Source: Desulfarculaceae bacterium
Lineage (GTDB): Bacteria > Desulfobacterota > Desulfarculia > Desulfarculales > Desulfarculaceae
Assembly (NCBI GenBank): GCA_020444545.1
Contig: JAHLKT010000004.1
Span: 372,001 to 436,000, forward strand
DNA: 64,000 bases
Reading direction: 5' to 3'
A program made the translations under genes and the position numbers. Below the pieces are notes generated by a model. It made no database searches. It worked only from the letters and a program-made list of their open reading frames with translations, and was not told where the DNA came from. Below, in pieces: positions 17,654 through 26,400 of this stretch (the first letter of the stretch is position 1; each line of letters begins with the position of its first letter).

Positions 17654-19034
17654 CATGACACCCGAGATCAAGGACAAGCTCCGCTCCATAGTGGGCGAGG
17701 CCAATTTCAGCGACCAGCTCATCGACCTGGTGAGCTACTCCTCCGATGCCTCGGAACACGCCCACCGGCCTGACGCGGCGGCGTGGGCCGAGAGCGCCGA
17801 GCAGGTGCAGGCCATCGTGGCGCTGGCCAACGCCGAGGGCTTCCCGGTCACCGTGCGCGGCGCGGGCACCGGGCTCTCGGGCCTGTCGGTGCCGGCCCAG
17901 GGCGGCCTGGTCCTTGACCTCAGCCGCATGGACCAGATCATCGATATCAGCATCGGCGACCGGGTGGCCGTGGTGCAGCCCGGCGTGGTCTACGCCGACC
18001 TGGCCAAGGCCCTGGAGCCGCACGGTTACGTGTTCCCGCCCGACCCGGCCTCGGGCAAGGCCTGCACCCTGGGGGGCAACGTGGGCACCAACGCGGGCGG
18101 GGTCAAAGGCGCCAAGTACGGTACCACCCGCGACTACGTGCTGGGCCTGACCGTGGTGCTGGGCGACGGCCGCCTGATGAAGACCGGCAACCGGGCCATG
18201 AAGAGCGTATCGGGCTTCGACCTCACCCGCCTGTTCGTGGGCAGTGAGGGCGCCCTGGGCATCGTCACTGAGATCATCCTCAAGATCAGCCCCAAGCCTC
18301 TGGCCACGGCCACCACCCTGGCCATCTTCGACGACCTGGAAGACGCGGGCCGCGCGGTGAGCGGGGTCATGGCCAGCGGGGTCATCCCCAGCGTGCTGGA
18401 GATCCTGGGCCGCGAGACCCTCAAGGCCATCAACCAGAACACCGAGCTCAACCTGCCCGAGGTGGACGCCATGCTCCTGGCCGAGACCGACGGCTACACC
18501 CAGGGCGAGGCGGACTACCAGATGGAGCGGGTGGTGGCGCAGTTCCAGGCCCACAACGCCCGCGAGGTGAAGCAGGCGGAAAGCGCCGAGCAGGCGGCCG
18601 GGCTGTGGAAGGCGCGCAAGAGCTGCTATGCGGTGCTGGCCCGCATCCGGCCCAACTTTTCGCTGGAGGACATCACCGTGCCCATGAGCCAGGTGGCCCC
18701 CATGCTGCGCGGGGTGCAGGAGATCGCCGCCAGGCGCAAGGTGCAGATCGCCACCTTCGGCCACGCCGGGGACGGCAACCTGCACCCGCAGTTCCTCTAC
18801 GACGCCAAGGACCCGGCCGAGAAGGAGCGGGTCGAGGCCGCGGCCGGCGACCTGTTCCAGCTGGCCGTGGACCTGGGCGGCACCCTCACCGGCGAGCACG
18901 GCATCGGGCTGTCCAAGGCGCCCTACATGGCCATGGAGCACGACCCGGTTGCTCTGGACCTGATGCGCTCCATCAAAAAGGTCTGCGACCCTCACAACAT
19001 CCTCAACCCCGGCAAGATGGCTTTGGACGAATAA
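17643..19034 (+). CDS. FAD-linked 2-hydroxyacid (D-lactate/glycolate) dehydrogenase, GlcD family
   Basis: 463 residues from ATG 17643 (a second ATG at 17655 is also possible). VAO-type flavoenzyme: the N-terminal PP-loop VRGAGTGLSGLSVPAQGG, GGNVGTNAGGVKGAKYG in the FAD domain, the RLFVGSEGALGIVTE segment, and the C-terminal cap motifs GHAGDGNLHP and GGTLTGEHGIGLSK containing the catalytic/substrate histidines. It oxidises a 2-hydroxyacid to the 2-oxoacid and passes electrons to an Fe-S partner. The next gene (2-nt gap) is the GlcF/HdrD-like partner; there is no GlcE, so the arrangement resembles D-lactate dehydrogenases of anaerobes. Distinction between lactate, glycolate or other hydroxyacids is not possible from the sequence. 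Confidence 0.92.
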   Translation: MESDMTPEIKDKLRSIVGEANFSDQLIDLVSYSSDASEHAHRPDAAAWAESAEQVQAIVALANAEGFPVTVRGAGTGLSGLSVPAQGGLVLDLSRMDQIIDISIGDRVAVVQPGVVYADLAKALEPHGYVFPPDPASGKACTLGGNVGTNAGGVKGAKYGTTRDYVLGLTVVLGDGRLMKTGNRAMKSVSGFDLTRLFVGSEGALGIVTEIILKISPKPLATATTLAIFDDLEDAGRAVSGVMASGVIPSVLEILGRETLKAINQNTELNLPEVDAMLLAETDGYTQGEADYQMERVVAQFQAHNAREVKQAESAEQAAGLWKARKSCYAVLARIRPNFSLEDITVPMSQVAPMLRGVQEIAARRKVQIATFGHAGDGNLHPQFLYDAKDPAEKERVEAAAGDLFQLAVDLGGTLTGEHGIGLSKAPYMAMEHDPVALDLMRSIKKVCDPHNILNPGKMALDE

Positions 19035-19036
19035 GC

Positions 19037-20140
19037 ATGTCTGACGAACATCCCTTGTTGGAAAAATTCCGCGATCAGATTCAGCGCTGCTCGCGCTGCG
19101 GTTTCTGCCAAGCCCACTGCCCGGTGTTCGGGGGCACCCGACGGCCGGCCCTGAACGCGCGCGGCAAGATGCTGCTACTCAAGGAAGTGCTGGACGGACG
19201 CCTGGAGTTGGGCGAGGAACTGGTGGAAAGCCTGTTCCAATGCACCACCTGCGCCTCCTGCGCTACCAATTGTCCCTCTGGGGTGGATGTGCCCGCCATC
19301 ATCAAGGCAGCGCGCAAGGAGATGGTGGGTCTGGGCACTTGCCACCCCGCATTTTCCGGCATGGACCAGGTGCTGGACGACCACGACAACATCTACGCCG
19401 AGGACGACCCCGAGGACTTCGACCGCGAGCGGGGAAACCGGGCGGAGGTGGTCTACTTCATGGGCTGCGTGGGCCAATACCGCGAGGAAGAGGCCACCGA
19501 GGCGGCCCTGGACCTCCTGGACCACCTGGAGGTGCACTACACCCTCATCGACGAGGTGTGCTGCTCCGGGGTCTTGGAGGACGTGGGCTTCAGTCTCAAG
19601 CCCCGTCTGGCGAGCGCCAACATCGAGCGCATCCTGGCCACCGGAGCCAAGACCGTGGTCACCGGCTGCCCCTATTGCTATCGCACCTTCAGCGAGCAGG
19701 ATGCCTACGCCCCCTTGCGCGAGGCGGGCCTGGAGATAATGCACCTGAGCCAATTCCTGACCGGGCGCGACCTGGGCCTGACCAGCGACCTGAAGGTGAC
19801 CTACCACGATCCCTGCGACCTGGGCCGCCATTGCGGCATCTACGACGAGCCGCGCCGGACCATCAAGGCCGTGGCCCCCAACTTCGTGGAGCTGGCCGAC
19901 AACCGCCAGGACGCCCTGTGCTGCGGGGCCGGGGGCGGGGTGCGCGGGGCCTATGCCAAGAACTCCCTGGCCATGGCCCGCCGCCGTTTGTCGCAGGTTG
20001 AGGAAAGCGGCGCTGAGGTGCTCTTAACCGAGTGCAACTCCTGCGTGCACAACCTGTCCAACGCCAAACTGCGCGCTCAAAAATTCCGAGTTATGACCAC
20101 CCCTCAGTTCCTCATGGAGCTGATCGAAGATTCCGAATAA
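19037..20140 (+). CDS. HdrD/GlcF-like iron-sulfur protein with two CCG domains (I)
   Basis: 367 residues. Two N-terminal [4Fe-4S] ferredoxin motifs (CSRCGFCQAHCP and CTTCASCATNCP) are followed by two cysteine-rich CCG domains. The first has GC-x30-CC-x34-CxxC, close to the canonical CX31-38CCX33-34CXXC; the second has HDPCDLGR..LCCGAGGG..CNSC. All cysteines of both appear intact. In HdrB/HdrD this domain carries the noncubane cluster that splits disulfides; in GlcF/LldE it serves electron transfer from the FAD subunit. It lies 2 nt after the dehydrogenase gene and 16 nt before the lipoyl-carrier gene, so it may connect both (inference). Confidence 0.9.
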   Translation: MSDEHPLLEKFRDQIQRCSRCGFCQAHCPVFGGTRRPALNARGKMLLLKEVLDGRLELGEELVESLFQCTTCASCATNCPSGVDVPAIIKAARKEMVGLGTCHPAFSGMDQVLDDHDNIYAEDDPEDFDRERGNRAEVVYFMGCVGQYREEEATEAALDLLDHLEVHYTLIDEVCCSGVLEDVGFSLKPRLASANIERILATGAKTVVTGCPYCYRTFSEQDAYAPLREAGLEIMHLSQFLTGRDLGLTSDLKVTYHDPCDLGRHCGIYDEPRRTIKAVAPNFVELADNRQDALCCGAGGGVRGAYAKNSLAMARRRLSQVEESGAEVLLTECNSCVHNLSNAKLRAQKFRVMTTPQFLMELIEDSE

Positions 20141-20156
20141 GTACGAGGTGCCTGTC

Positions 20157-20582
20157 ATGGAAATTAGCGGCTACAACTTCCCGGACGAGCTTTACTACGA
20201 CCCGGAGCACTACTGGGTGCGCGTGGAGGGCGACGAGCTGGTCATGGGCATGGACGATTTTGCCCAGAAGCTGGCCGGAGACATCGTGTTCGTGCAGCTT
20301 CCTGACGAGGGCAAGAAGCTCAAGAAGGGCAAGAAGCTGGCCAAGGTGGAGTCCGGCAAGTGGCTGGGCAAGATCCTCTCTCCGGTCAACGGCGAGCTCA
20401 TCGCGGTCAACGAGGAGCTGGAGCTGAATCCCGAGCTGATCAACCAGGACTGCTACGGCGCGGGCTGGATGTATCGCCTGCGGGCGGGCGACCTGAGTGA
20501 GATCGAGGATCTCATGCACGGGGAGGCGGCGGTGCGGCCCTGGGTGGAGGCCGAGATCGCCAAGCACGCCAACGAAGGCTAG
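20157..20582 (+). CDS. GcvH-like lipoyl-carrier protein
   Basis: 141 residues from ATG 20157 with GAGGTG upstream (an in-frame GTG at 20148 is part of that ribosome-binding site). The fold is that of glycine cleavage H protein: YDPEHYWVRVEGDELVMGMDDFAQKLAGDIVFVQLP, the lysine-rich KKLKKGKK stretch, and VESGKWLGKILSPVNGE where K68 is the predicted lipoylation site. The C-terminal half (GAGWMYRLRAGDLSEIEDLM) matches the H-protein tail. No glycine cleavage P, T or L genes are present. The gene is embedded between two HdrD-like genes, and a lipoate ligase closes the operon, so it is probably a dedicated lipoylated carrier like LbpA of the sHdr sulfur-oxidation system (inference). Confidence 0.9.
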   Translation: MEISGYNFPDELYYDPEHYWVRVEGDELVMGMDDFAQKLAGDIVFVQLPDEGKKLKKGKKLAKVESGKWLGKILSPVNGELIAVNEELELNPELINQDCYGAGWMYRLRAGDLSEIEDLMHGEAAVRPWVEAEIAKHANEG

Positions 20583-20586
20583 AACT

Positions 20587-21777
20587 TTGGACAACCGTCT
20601 CTATAGCAAGGGGCAGCTCATGTCCCTGGAAGCCTGCACCGGCTGCGCCGCCTGCGTGGATGCCTGCCCCGCGGTGAACGCCTCGGGCGACGGCAAGCTC
20701 TCGGGTTTCTACCGTTTGGACTGGCAGCGGAGGGCGGGCCGAACCGGCAGCGGTTGGCTGCGGCGGCTGTTCGGCGGGCGGCCTCCCAGCGAGGATGAGT
20801 GGCGCGCGTTTTCGGAGACGGTGTTCCGCTGCACCTTGTGCGGCAACTGCGCCGAGGTCTGCCCCTCGGGCATCGGGCTCAAGGAGCTGTGGCTCAACCT
20901 GCGCCAGGAGTTGGTGGAGCAAGGGGCCTACCCCTCCAAGGTGGACCTGATCCTGGAGAACCTGGCCGAGAGCCACAACGTGTTCGGCGAGGAGCCCGAC
21001 GAGCGGGCCGAGTGGGTGGAGGACCTGGACGACCCGCCGGACGACCTGTTCATCAAGGACCAGGCCGAGGTGGTCTACTTCACCGGCTGCGTGGCCTCCT
21101 ACTTCCCCCTGGCCCAGCAGATACCCGTGGCCCTGTCCGAGGTGCTGCAGACGGCGGAGGTGGACTTCACCCTCCTGGGCGAGGACGAATGGTGCTGCGG
21201 CTTCCCCCTGCTCAGCGCGGGCAACCTGCCCGTTGCCCAAGAAATGATCGAGCACAACCTGGCCGCCATCAAGGACAAGGGCGCCCACGAGGTGGTCTTT
21301 GCCTGCCCCTCTTGCTACATGATGTGGCGCGAGCACTACCCCAAAGCCGGACTCAAGCTTCGCCACGCCACTCAGTTTTTGGATGATCTTTTGGCCTCGG
21401 GCCGCCTGCCCCTGGCCGAGCGCAAACTAACCGTGACCTATCACGACCCCTGCGACCTGGGACGGGCCGCGCGGGTCTTCGAGGCCCCCCGGCGGGTGAT
21501 CCGCGCCTTGCCTGGGGTCGAGTTGGTGGAGCTGGCCGATAACCGCGAGAATTGCCTGTGCTGCGGGGGTGGGGGAAATTTGGAGATGATCGACCAGCAG
21601 CTCAACGCGGGGATCGCCCGGCGCAAGGTTGAGCAGGTGCTGGCCACCGGGGCCTCGACGGTGGTCAGCGGCTGCCAGCAGTGCCTGCGCACCATGGCCA
21701 CCCACGCCCGGCGCAACAAGCTGCCCCTCAAGGTAATGGACGTGGCCCAACTGGTGCGGGCCTCCCTGGACATTTGA
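20587..21777 (+). CDS. HdrD/GlcF-like iron-sulfur protein with two CCG domains (II)
   Basis: 396 residues from a TTG at 20587 with GAAGG upstream; an ATG at 20620 with AGGGG upstream is a good alternative (385 aa). Two [4Fe-4S] motifs (CTGCAACVDACP, CTLCGNCAEVCP) separated by about 60 residues precede two CCG domains (TGCVASY..WCCGFPLL..CPSC and HDPCDLGR..LCCGGGGN..CQQC) with intact cysteines. It is only about as similar to the first HdrD-like protein as family members usually are, so this is not a recent tandem copy. Position 4 nt after the lipoyl-carrier gene suggests they act together, possibly in lipoyl disulfide/dithiol redox chemistry (inference). Confidence 0.88.
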   Translation: MDNRLYSKGQLMSLEACTGCAACVDACPAVNASGDGKLSGFYRLDWQRRAGRTGSGWLRRLFGGRPPSEDEWRAFSETVFRCTLCGNCAEVCPSGIGLKELWLNLRQELVEQGAYPSKVDLILENLAESHNVFGEEPDERAEWVEDLDDPPDDLFIKDQAEVVYFTGCVASYFPLAQQIPVALSEVLQTAEVDFTLLGEDEWCCGFPLLSAGNLPVAQEMIEHNLAAIKDKGAHEVVFACPSCYMMWREHYPKAGLKLRHATQFLDDLLASGRLPLAERKLTVTYHDPCDLGRAARVFEAPRRVIRALPGVELVELADNRENCLCCGGGGNLEMIDQQLNAGIARRKVEQVLATGASTVVSGCQQCLRTMATHARRNKLPLKVMDVAQLVRASLDI

Positions 21778-21796
21778 TCTGGCTTAGGTGGGGAGC

Positions 21797-22465
21797 ATGA
21801 AAGACCAAGCGCGGGACCAAGAGCTTGCCAAACGCCTGCACACCTTCGATGGGTGGGTGCGGGAAGGAAAGATACCCAGCTCCTCCAAGATCATCCCGGT
21901 GCGGCAGTCGGTGGAGTGCTTGCAGTGGGTGTTGCCCACCCAGCAGGTGCTGGAGATACTGCGCAATGCGCGCTCCTTCGCCCTGGCCGACTGCCTGTGC
22001 CGCACCACCTACCAGCGCTGCGACAACCCGCGCGAGACCTGCTTCTACCTCAACGACGTGGCTGACCAGAAAGTCGAGAAAGGCATGGCCCGGAGGGTCA
22101 GCCTGGCAGAGGCCTCCGAGGTGCTCAAGCTGGCCAACCAGCACGGCCTGATCCACCTGACCATCTACAACCCCGAGCAGCACGTGTACGCGCTCTGCAG
22201 CTGCTGCGAGTGCTGCTGCCACGACATCGCTTTCATGAAGCAGTTCGGGCGGCCCGATCTGGTGGCCCATGCCGACTACGTGGCCGAGGTGGACCCGGAG
22301 GCATGCGTGCAGTGCGGCGCGTGCGTGGAGCGCTGCGTTTTCGGCGCCCAGAGCGGGGAGCCGGGCGCGGTGGTTTTCCGGCCGGACAAATGCTACGGCT
22401 GCGGGCTGTGCGTCACCACCTGCGCTGCGGGCGCCATCCACATGGCGCTCCGGGCGCGGCAGTAG
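21797..22465 (+). CDS. Cysteine-rich 2x[4Fe-4S] ferredoxin-domain protein
   Basis: 222 residues from ATG 21797. The N-terminal part (1-150) has no family name I can give with certainty; it has a winged-helix-like start, a cysteine-bearing segment (ADCLCRTTYQRCDNPRETC) and a striking Cys cluster (CSCCECCCHD). The C-terminus has two complete [4Fe-4S] motifs, CVQCGACVERC and CYGCGLCVTTC, of the bacterial ferredoxin type. Similar proteins occur with oxidoreductases in anaerobes as electron-transfer subunits. It lies 19 nt after the second HdrD-like gene and 9 nt before the lipoate ligase gene, so it is part of the operon. A probable electron-transfer partner; the role is inferred. Confidence 0.82.
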   Translation: MKDQARDQELAKRLHTFDGWVREGKIPSSSKIIPVRQSVECLQWVLPTQQVLEILRNARSFALADCLCRTTYQRCDNPRETCFYLNDVADQKVEKGMARRVSLAEASEVLKLANQHGLIHLTIYNPEQHVYALCSCCECCCHDIAFMKQFGRPDLVAHADYVAEVDPEACVQCGACVERCVFGAQSGEPGAVVFRPDKCYGCGLCVTTCAAGAIHMALRARQ

Positions 22466-22474
22466 AATAAGCCC

Positions 22475-23479
22475 ATGCCGTCTTCACGCCGCGGCGCGAT
22501 GCACCTATATCGCCTGGGTTCGGTCTCCTGGCAGGAGAGCCAGCTGGCCTACCACGCCCTGGCCCACCTGGGCCGCGAGGGCCTGGTGCTCTGCTCGCCG
22601 GAGCGGCCTTATCTGTCGGTGGGCTACTTTCAGGACCCGGCCCAGGAGCTGGACCTGGACTACTGCGCCAGGGCCGGGCTGCCGGTGTTCCGCCGCGAGG
22701 TGGGCGGCGGCGCGGTGTACCTGGATCGCAACCAGCTCTTCTGGCAGGTGGTGCTTCGGCGTGAGCATCCCTTGGTCAGCCTCAACCGCCAGCGCTTCTA
22801 TGCGCGCCTCTTGGCCCCGGTGGTGGCGGCCTATGGCGACCTGGGCGTGACCGCCCGGGTGGCCCCGGTCAACGACGTGGCCGTGGGCGAGCGGCGCATC
22901 GCGGGCACCGGCGCGGGCGAGATAGGCCAGTGCGTGGCCTTTGTGGGCAACCTCATGCGCTCCTTTGACTGCGCGGCCATGGCCCGGGCCCTGCGCGCCC
23001 CGGGCGAGGCCTTTCGCCGCTGCTTTCAGGCCTACATGGAACAGCAGCTCACCTCCCTCAGGCGCGAGCTGGGCCCGGAGCGCGAAGCCGCCCTTGACGA
23101 CGAGGCGCTCTACCAGCGCATGGCCTATCGCTTCGACGAGGTGCTGGGCCCCCTGGAGGAGCACCCCCTGGACGATGAGCTGCGCGGGGCCATGGAGCGT
23201 CTGGGCCGCCGCCTGCTCTCGCCGGAGTGGACCTTCAAACCCCGCCGCGCCCGGGCCCTGCGCCAGGTCAAGGTGCGGGCAGGACTCTATCTGCACCACT
23301 GGGAGGGCGGCCAACCCCAGGCCCCGCTACGTGCCCACTTCATCAGCCAGGACGGCAAGGTGATCGAGCTGCACCTCACCGGCCGGGCGGACCTTGCCGC
23401 CGAGCTATCCCGCCAGTTCCTGGGCGCGGACGTGCGCGGTCTGCAAAAGTACCTGAACAGCCTGGCCGCAAGCGCCTAA
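22475..23479 (+). CDS. Lipoate-protein ligase A family protein
   Basis: 334 residues. The BPL/LplA/LipB catalytic domain shows RREVGGGAVYLD (family RRxxGGGxVxHD) and NDVAVGERRIAGTG; in most ligases the position before IAG/ISG is the adenylate-binding lysine, here arginine. The C-terminal 90 residues (FKPRRARALRQVKVRAGLYL...) resemble the LplB-type accessory domain, so ligase and accessory parts may be fused. Its likely substrate is the GcvH-like carrier encoded three genes upstream, as with sLplAB and LbpA in sHdr systems (inference). The stop overlaps that of the convergent RND gene by 4 bp. The ATG at 22475 lacks a good ribosome-binding site; ATG 22499 is possible. Confidence 0.85.
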   Translation: MPSSRRGAMHLYRLGSVSWQESQLAYHALAHLGREGLVLCSPERPYLSVGYFQDPAQELDLDYCARAGLPVFRREVGGGAVYLDRNQLFWQVVLRREHPLVSLNRQRFYARLLAPVVAAYGDLGVTARVAPVNDVAVGERRIAGTGAGEIGQCVAFVGNLMRSFDCAAMARALRAPGEAFRRCFQAYMEQQLTSLRRELGPEREAALDDEALYQRMAYRFDEVLGPLEEHPLDDELRGAMERLGRRLLSPEWTFKPRRARALRQVKVRAGLYLHHWEGGQPQAPLRAHFISQDGKVIELHLTGRADLAAELSRQFLGADVRGLQKYLNSLAASA

Positions 23480-26400
23480 GCGTTCGCCTCGCTCCCCGCG
23501 AATTTCTTGTAGTACAACGCGTAGTAGGCCACCGGCACCACCAGCAGGCTGAAGGCGGTGGAAGCGGCCAGGCCGAAGATGAGGGCCCAGGCCAGACCCG
23601 AGAAGATGGGGTCCAGGGTGATGGGCCAGGCCCCAAGGGCCGTGGTGGCTGCGGTGAGCACGATGGGCCTAAAACGCACCGCTCCGCTGGCCAGCACCGC
23701 GTCCTTGAAGCCGCGCCCCTCGTCCATCTCGTTGTGCACGAACTCTATGAGCACCACCGAGTTGCGGATCACGATGCCGCCCAGAGCGATCATGCCGATC
23801 ATGCTGGTGGCGGTGAAGAACACCGGGTTGGGCCAACCGGCCACCGCGTCCCCGGCCACCAGGTTGAGTAGCCAGAAACCGGGCATGATGCCCAGGAGGG
23901 TCAGGGGTATGGCCAGCATCAACAGAACCGGCACCGTGAACGAGCCGGTCTGCACCACCAGCAGTATGAAGATGCCGATCAGCGCCGCTCCGAAGGCCAG
24001 GCCCAAATCGCGGAACACGCGTAGGGTGATGTGCCACTCGCCCTCGCCGTCCCAGGCCACCGACACCCCGGGCGGAAGCTTGACCTTTTCCATGCGCTGT
24101 TGCAGGTCCAGGATCACCGTGGCCGGCGAGCGCCCGGCCAGCTCGGCGTAGGCCATTACCACGGGCCTGAGGTCCTTGTGCATCACCGGCTGTTCGGTAG
24201 GTGCTTGCACGAAACGCCCCAGCTCGCCCAGGGCCACGTGGCCGCCCGAGGCCGTGGCCACGGGAAGCTGGTTCAACTCCTCCAGGCTGCTGCGGCTCAC
24301 CCGCGGCAGGATCAGGCGTATGGGCAAGGGTTGGCGTTCGTGGGCCAAGTGCACCGTGGCCGGCTGGTCGCCGCCCAGGGCCAGGCGCAGGGTGGCGGTG
24401 ATGCGCGCCGCGCTGATGCCGTGCAGCGAGGCCTTCTCCTTGTCCACCACGAAGTCCCAGCGCGGGCGCTCTGCCTCGGAGGAATCGTCGATGTCCACCA
24501 CCTTGTCCTCGGCGTGCATCACCCCGCGCACCTGGCCCGCGGCCTTCACCAGGTCCGCGTAGGGCGTGCCCGGCTCGCCGTAGACCTCGGCCACCACCGT
24601 GGCCAACACCGGCGGGCCGGGCGGCAACTCCACCAGCTTCAGGTTGGCCCCGTGGCGGCCGGCGATTTTCTCCAGGTCGCGGCGGAGGCGCAGGAGAATC
24701 TCGTGGCTTTGCTGCTCGCGCCGGTCCTTGGGGGCCAAGTTCACCCGGATGTCGGCCACGTTGCCTCCCTGCCGGAGGTAGTAGTGGCGCACCATGCCGT
24801 TGAAGTCCATGGGCGAGGAACCGCCCACATGGGAGGTGTAGTTCACCACCTCGGGCACCCCGGCCAGATAACGCTCCAGGGCCCGCACCGCCCGGTCGGT
24901 GGTCTCCAGGGTGGTGCCTTCGGGCAGGTCCAAGACGAGCTGGAACTCGTTCTTGTTGTCAAAGGGCAGCATCTTCACCGGCACCTGGCGCAGGGCCACC
25001 AGGGCCACCGAGGCCGCCAGGGCCAGCACGATAGCCCCGGCCAGCCCCCAGCGCAAGGCGCGATGCTCCAGAAAAGGCTTCACCGTGGCCTGGTAGGCCC
25101 TTCGCAGGCCGGGCGGGGTCACCTCTTTCGCCTCGCCGGTGATCGTCTCGCCCTGACAGTCAACGGCCGGGGCTCGGTTCTTTAGCAAGCGGTAGCAGAG
25201 CCAAGGCACCACGGTAAGGGCCCACACGGTGCTGAAGGTCACGGTCAGGGGCACGTTGATGGCCATGGGGGCCATGTAGGGGCCCATCATGCCGGTGATG
25301 AAAAACATCGGCGCGAAGCTGACGATGATGGCCAGGGTGGACATGATCACCGGCGGCATCACCTCGTTGACCCCCACCAGGGTGGCCTCCAGGGGGTTGC
25401 GCCGCCCCAGGCGGATATGGCGCTGGATGTTGTCCACGTTGGTTATGGGGTCGTCCACCACCAGGCCCAGGGAAAGGATCAGGGCGAACATGGTCACCCG
25501 ATTGATGGTGTAGCCGAAAAGGTAGTTGACGAACAGGGCCATGGCAAAGGACAGGGGCACCGCGATGGCCACCACCAGAGCCTCGCGCCAGCCCAGGGTG
25601 AAGGCCAACAGGGCCACCACGGTGAGCACCGCGAAGAACAGCGAGTTCATCAGTTCGTCGCTCTTCACCTGGGCGGTCTGGCCGTAGTTGCGGGTCACGG
25701 TGAGCCCCACCCCGGCGGGCAATATCTGCCCTTTGAGCTTGTCGGCCCGGGCCAGGATGTCCTCGGCCACGCTCACCGCGTTGGTGCCGCGCTTCTTGGC
25801 CAGGGCGATGGTCACCGCGTTGAGGCCCTGACGGTCGGTGGGCAGGCCCTGGCGAGCCAGCCAGCCCCGCCCGAAGCTCATGCGGGTGTAGGCGGTCGCC
25901 TCGGCCGGGCCGTCCAGGATGCGGGCCACGTCGCGCAGATATACCGGCCGGCCCTGATGCACCCCGACCACCAAGGTGCCCACCTGCGCCGGGGTCTGCA
26001 AATAGGCGTTGCTGGTCACCTGAAACACCCGGTCGGCCTGATCCATGCGCCCGGCCAGGGCGGCGGCGTCGGCCCCGGCCAGGGCCCGCCGCGCAGCCAG
26101 GGGGCTTATGCCGTAGGCGGCCAGGCGCTGGGGGTCCAGCTCCACCCGCACCTGGCGGGCGCGGCCACCGTAGATGCCGGTGCGCGAGATGTCGGGCACC
26201 CGCGAGAGATGGAAGAGCATCTCCTCGGCCATGCGCCGGAGCTCGTAGTCCGAGTAGCGCGACGAGTGCAGGGTGAGATTGACGATGGGTACGTCGTCGA
26301 TCTCCACCGGCTTGACCACCCAACCCCGCACCACGGAGGGCACCTGGTCGGCGTTCATGGCGATCTTGTTGTAGAGCTTGATCAGGGAGCGCTCGCGGTC

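Noticed and set aside
20157-20582. Reading the GcvH-like gene as part of a glycine cleavage system
   Set aside because: No gcvT, gcvP or lpd in the window and the gene lies inside a dehydrogenase/HdrD operon with a lipoate ligase.
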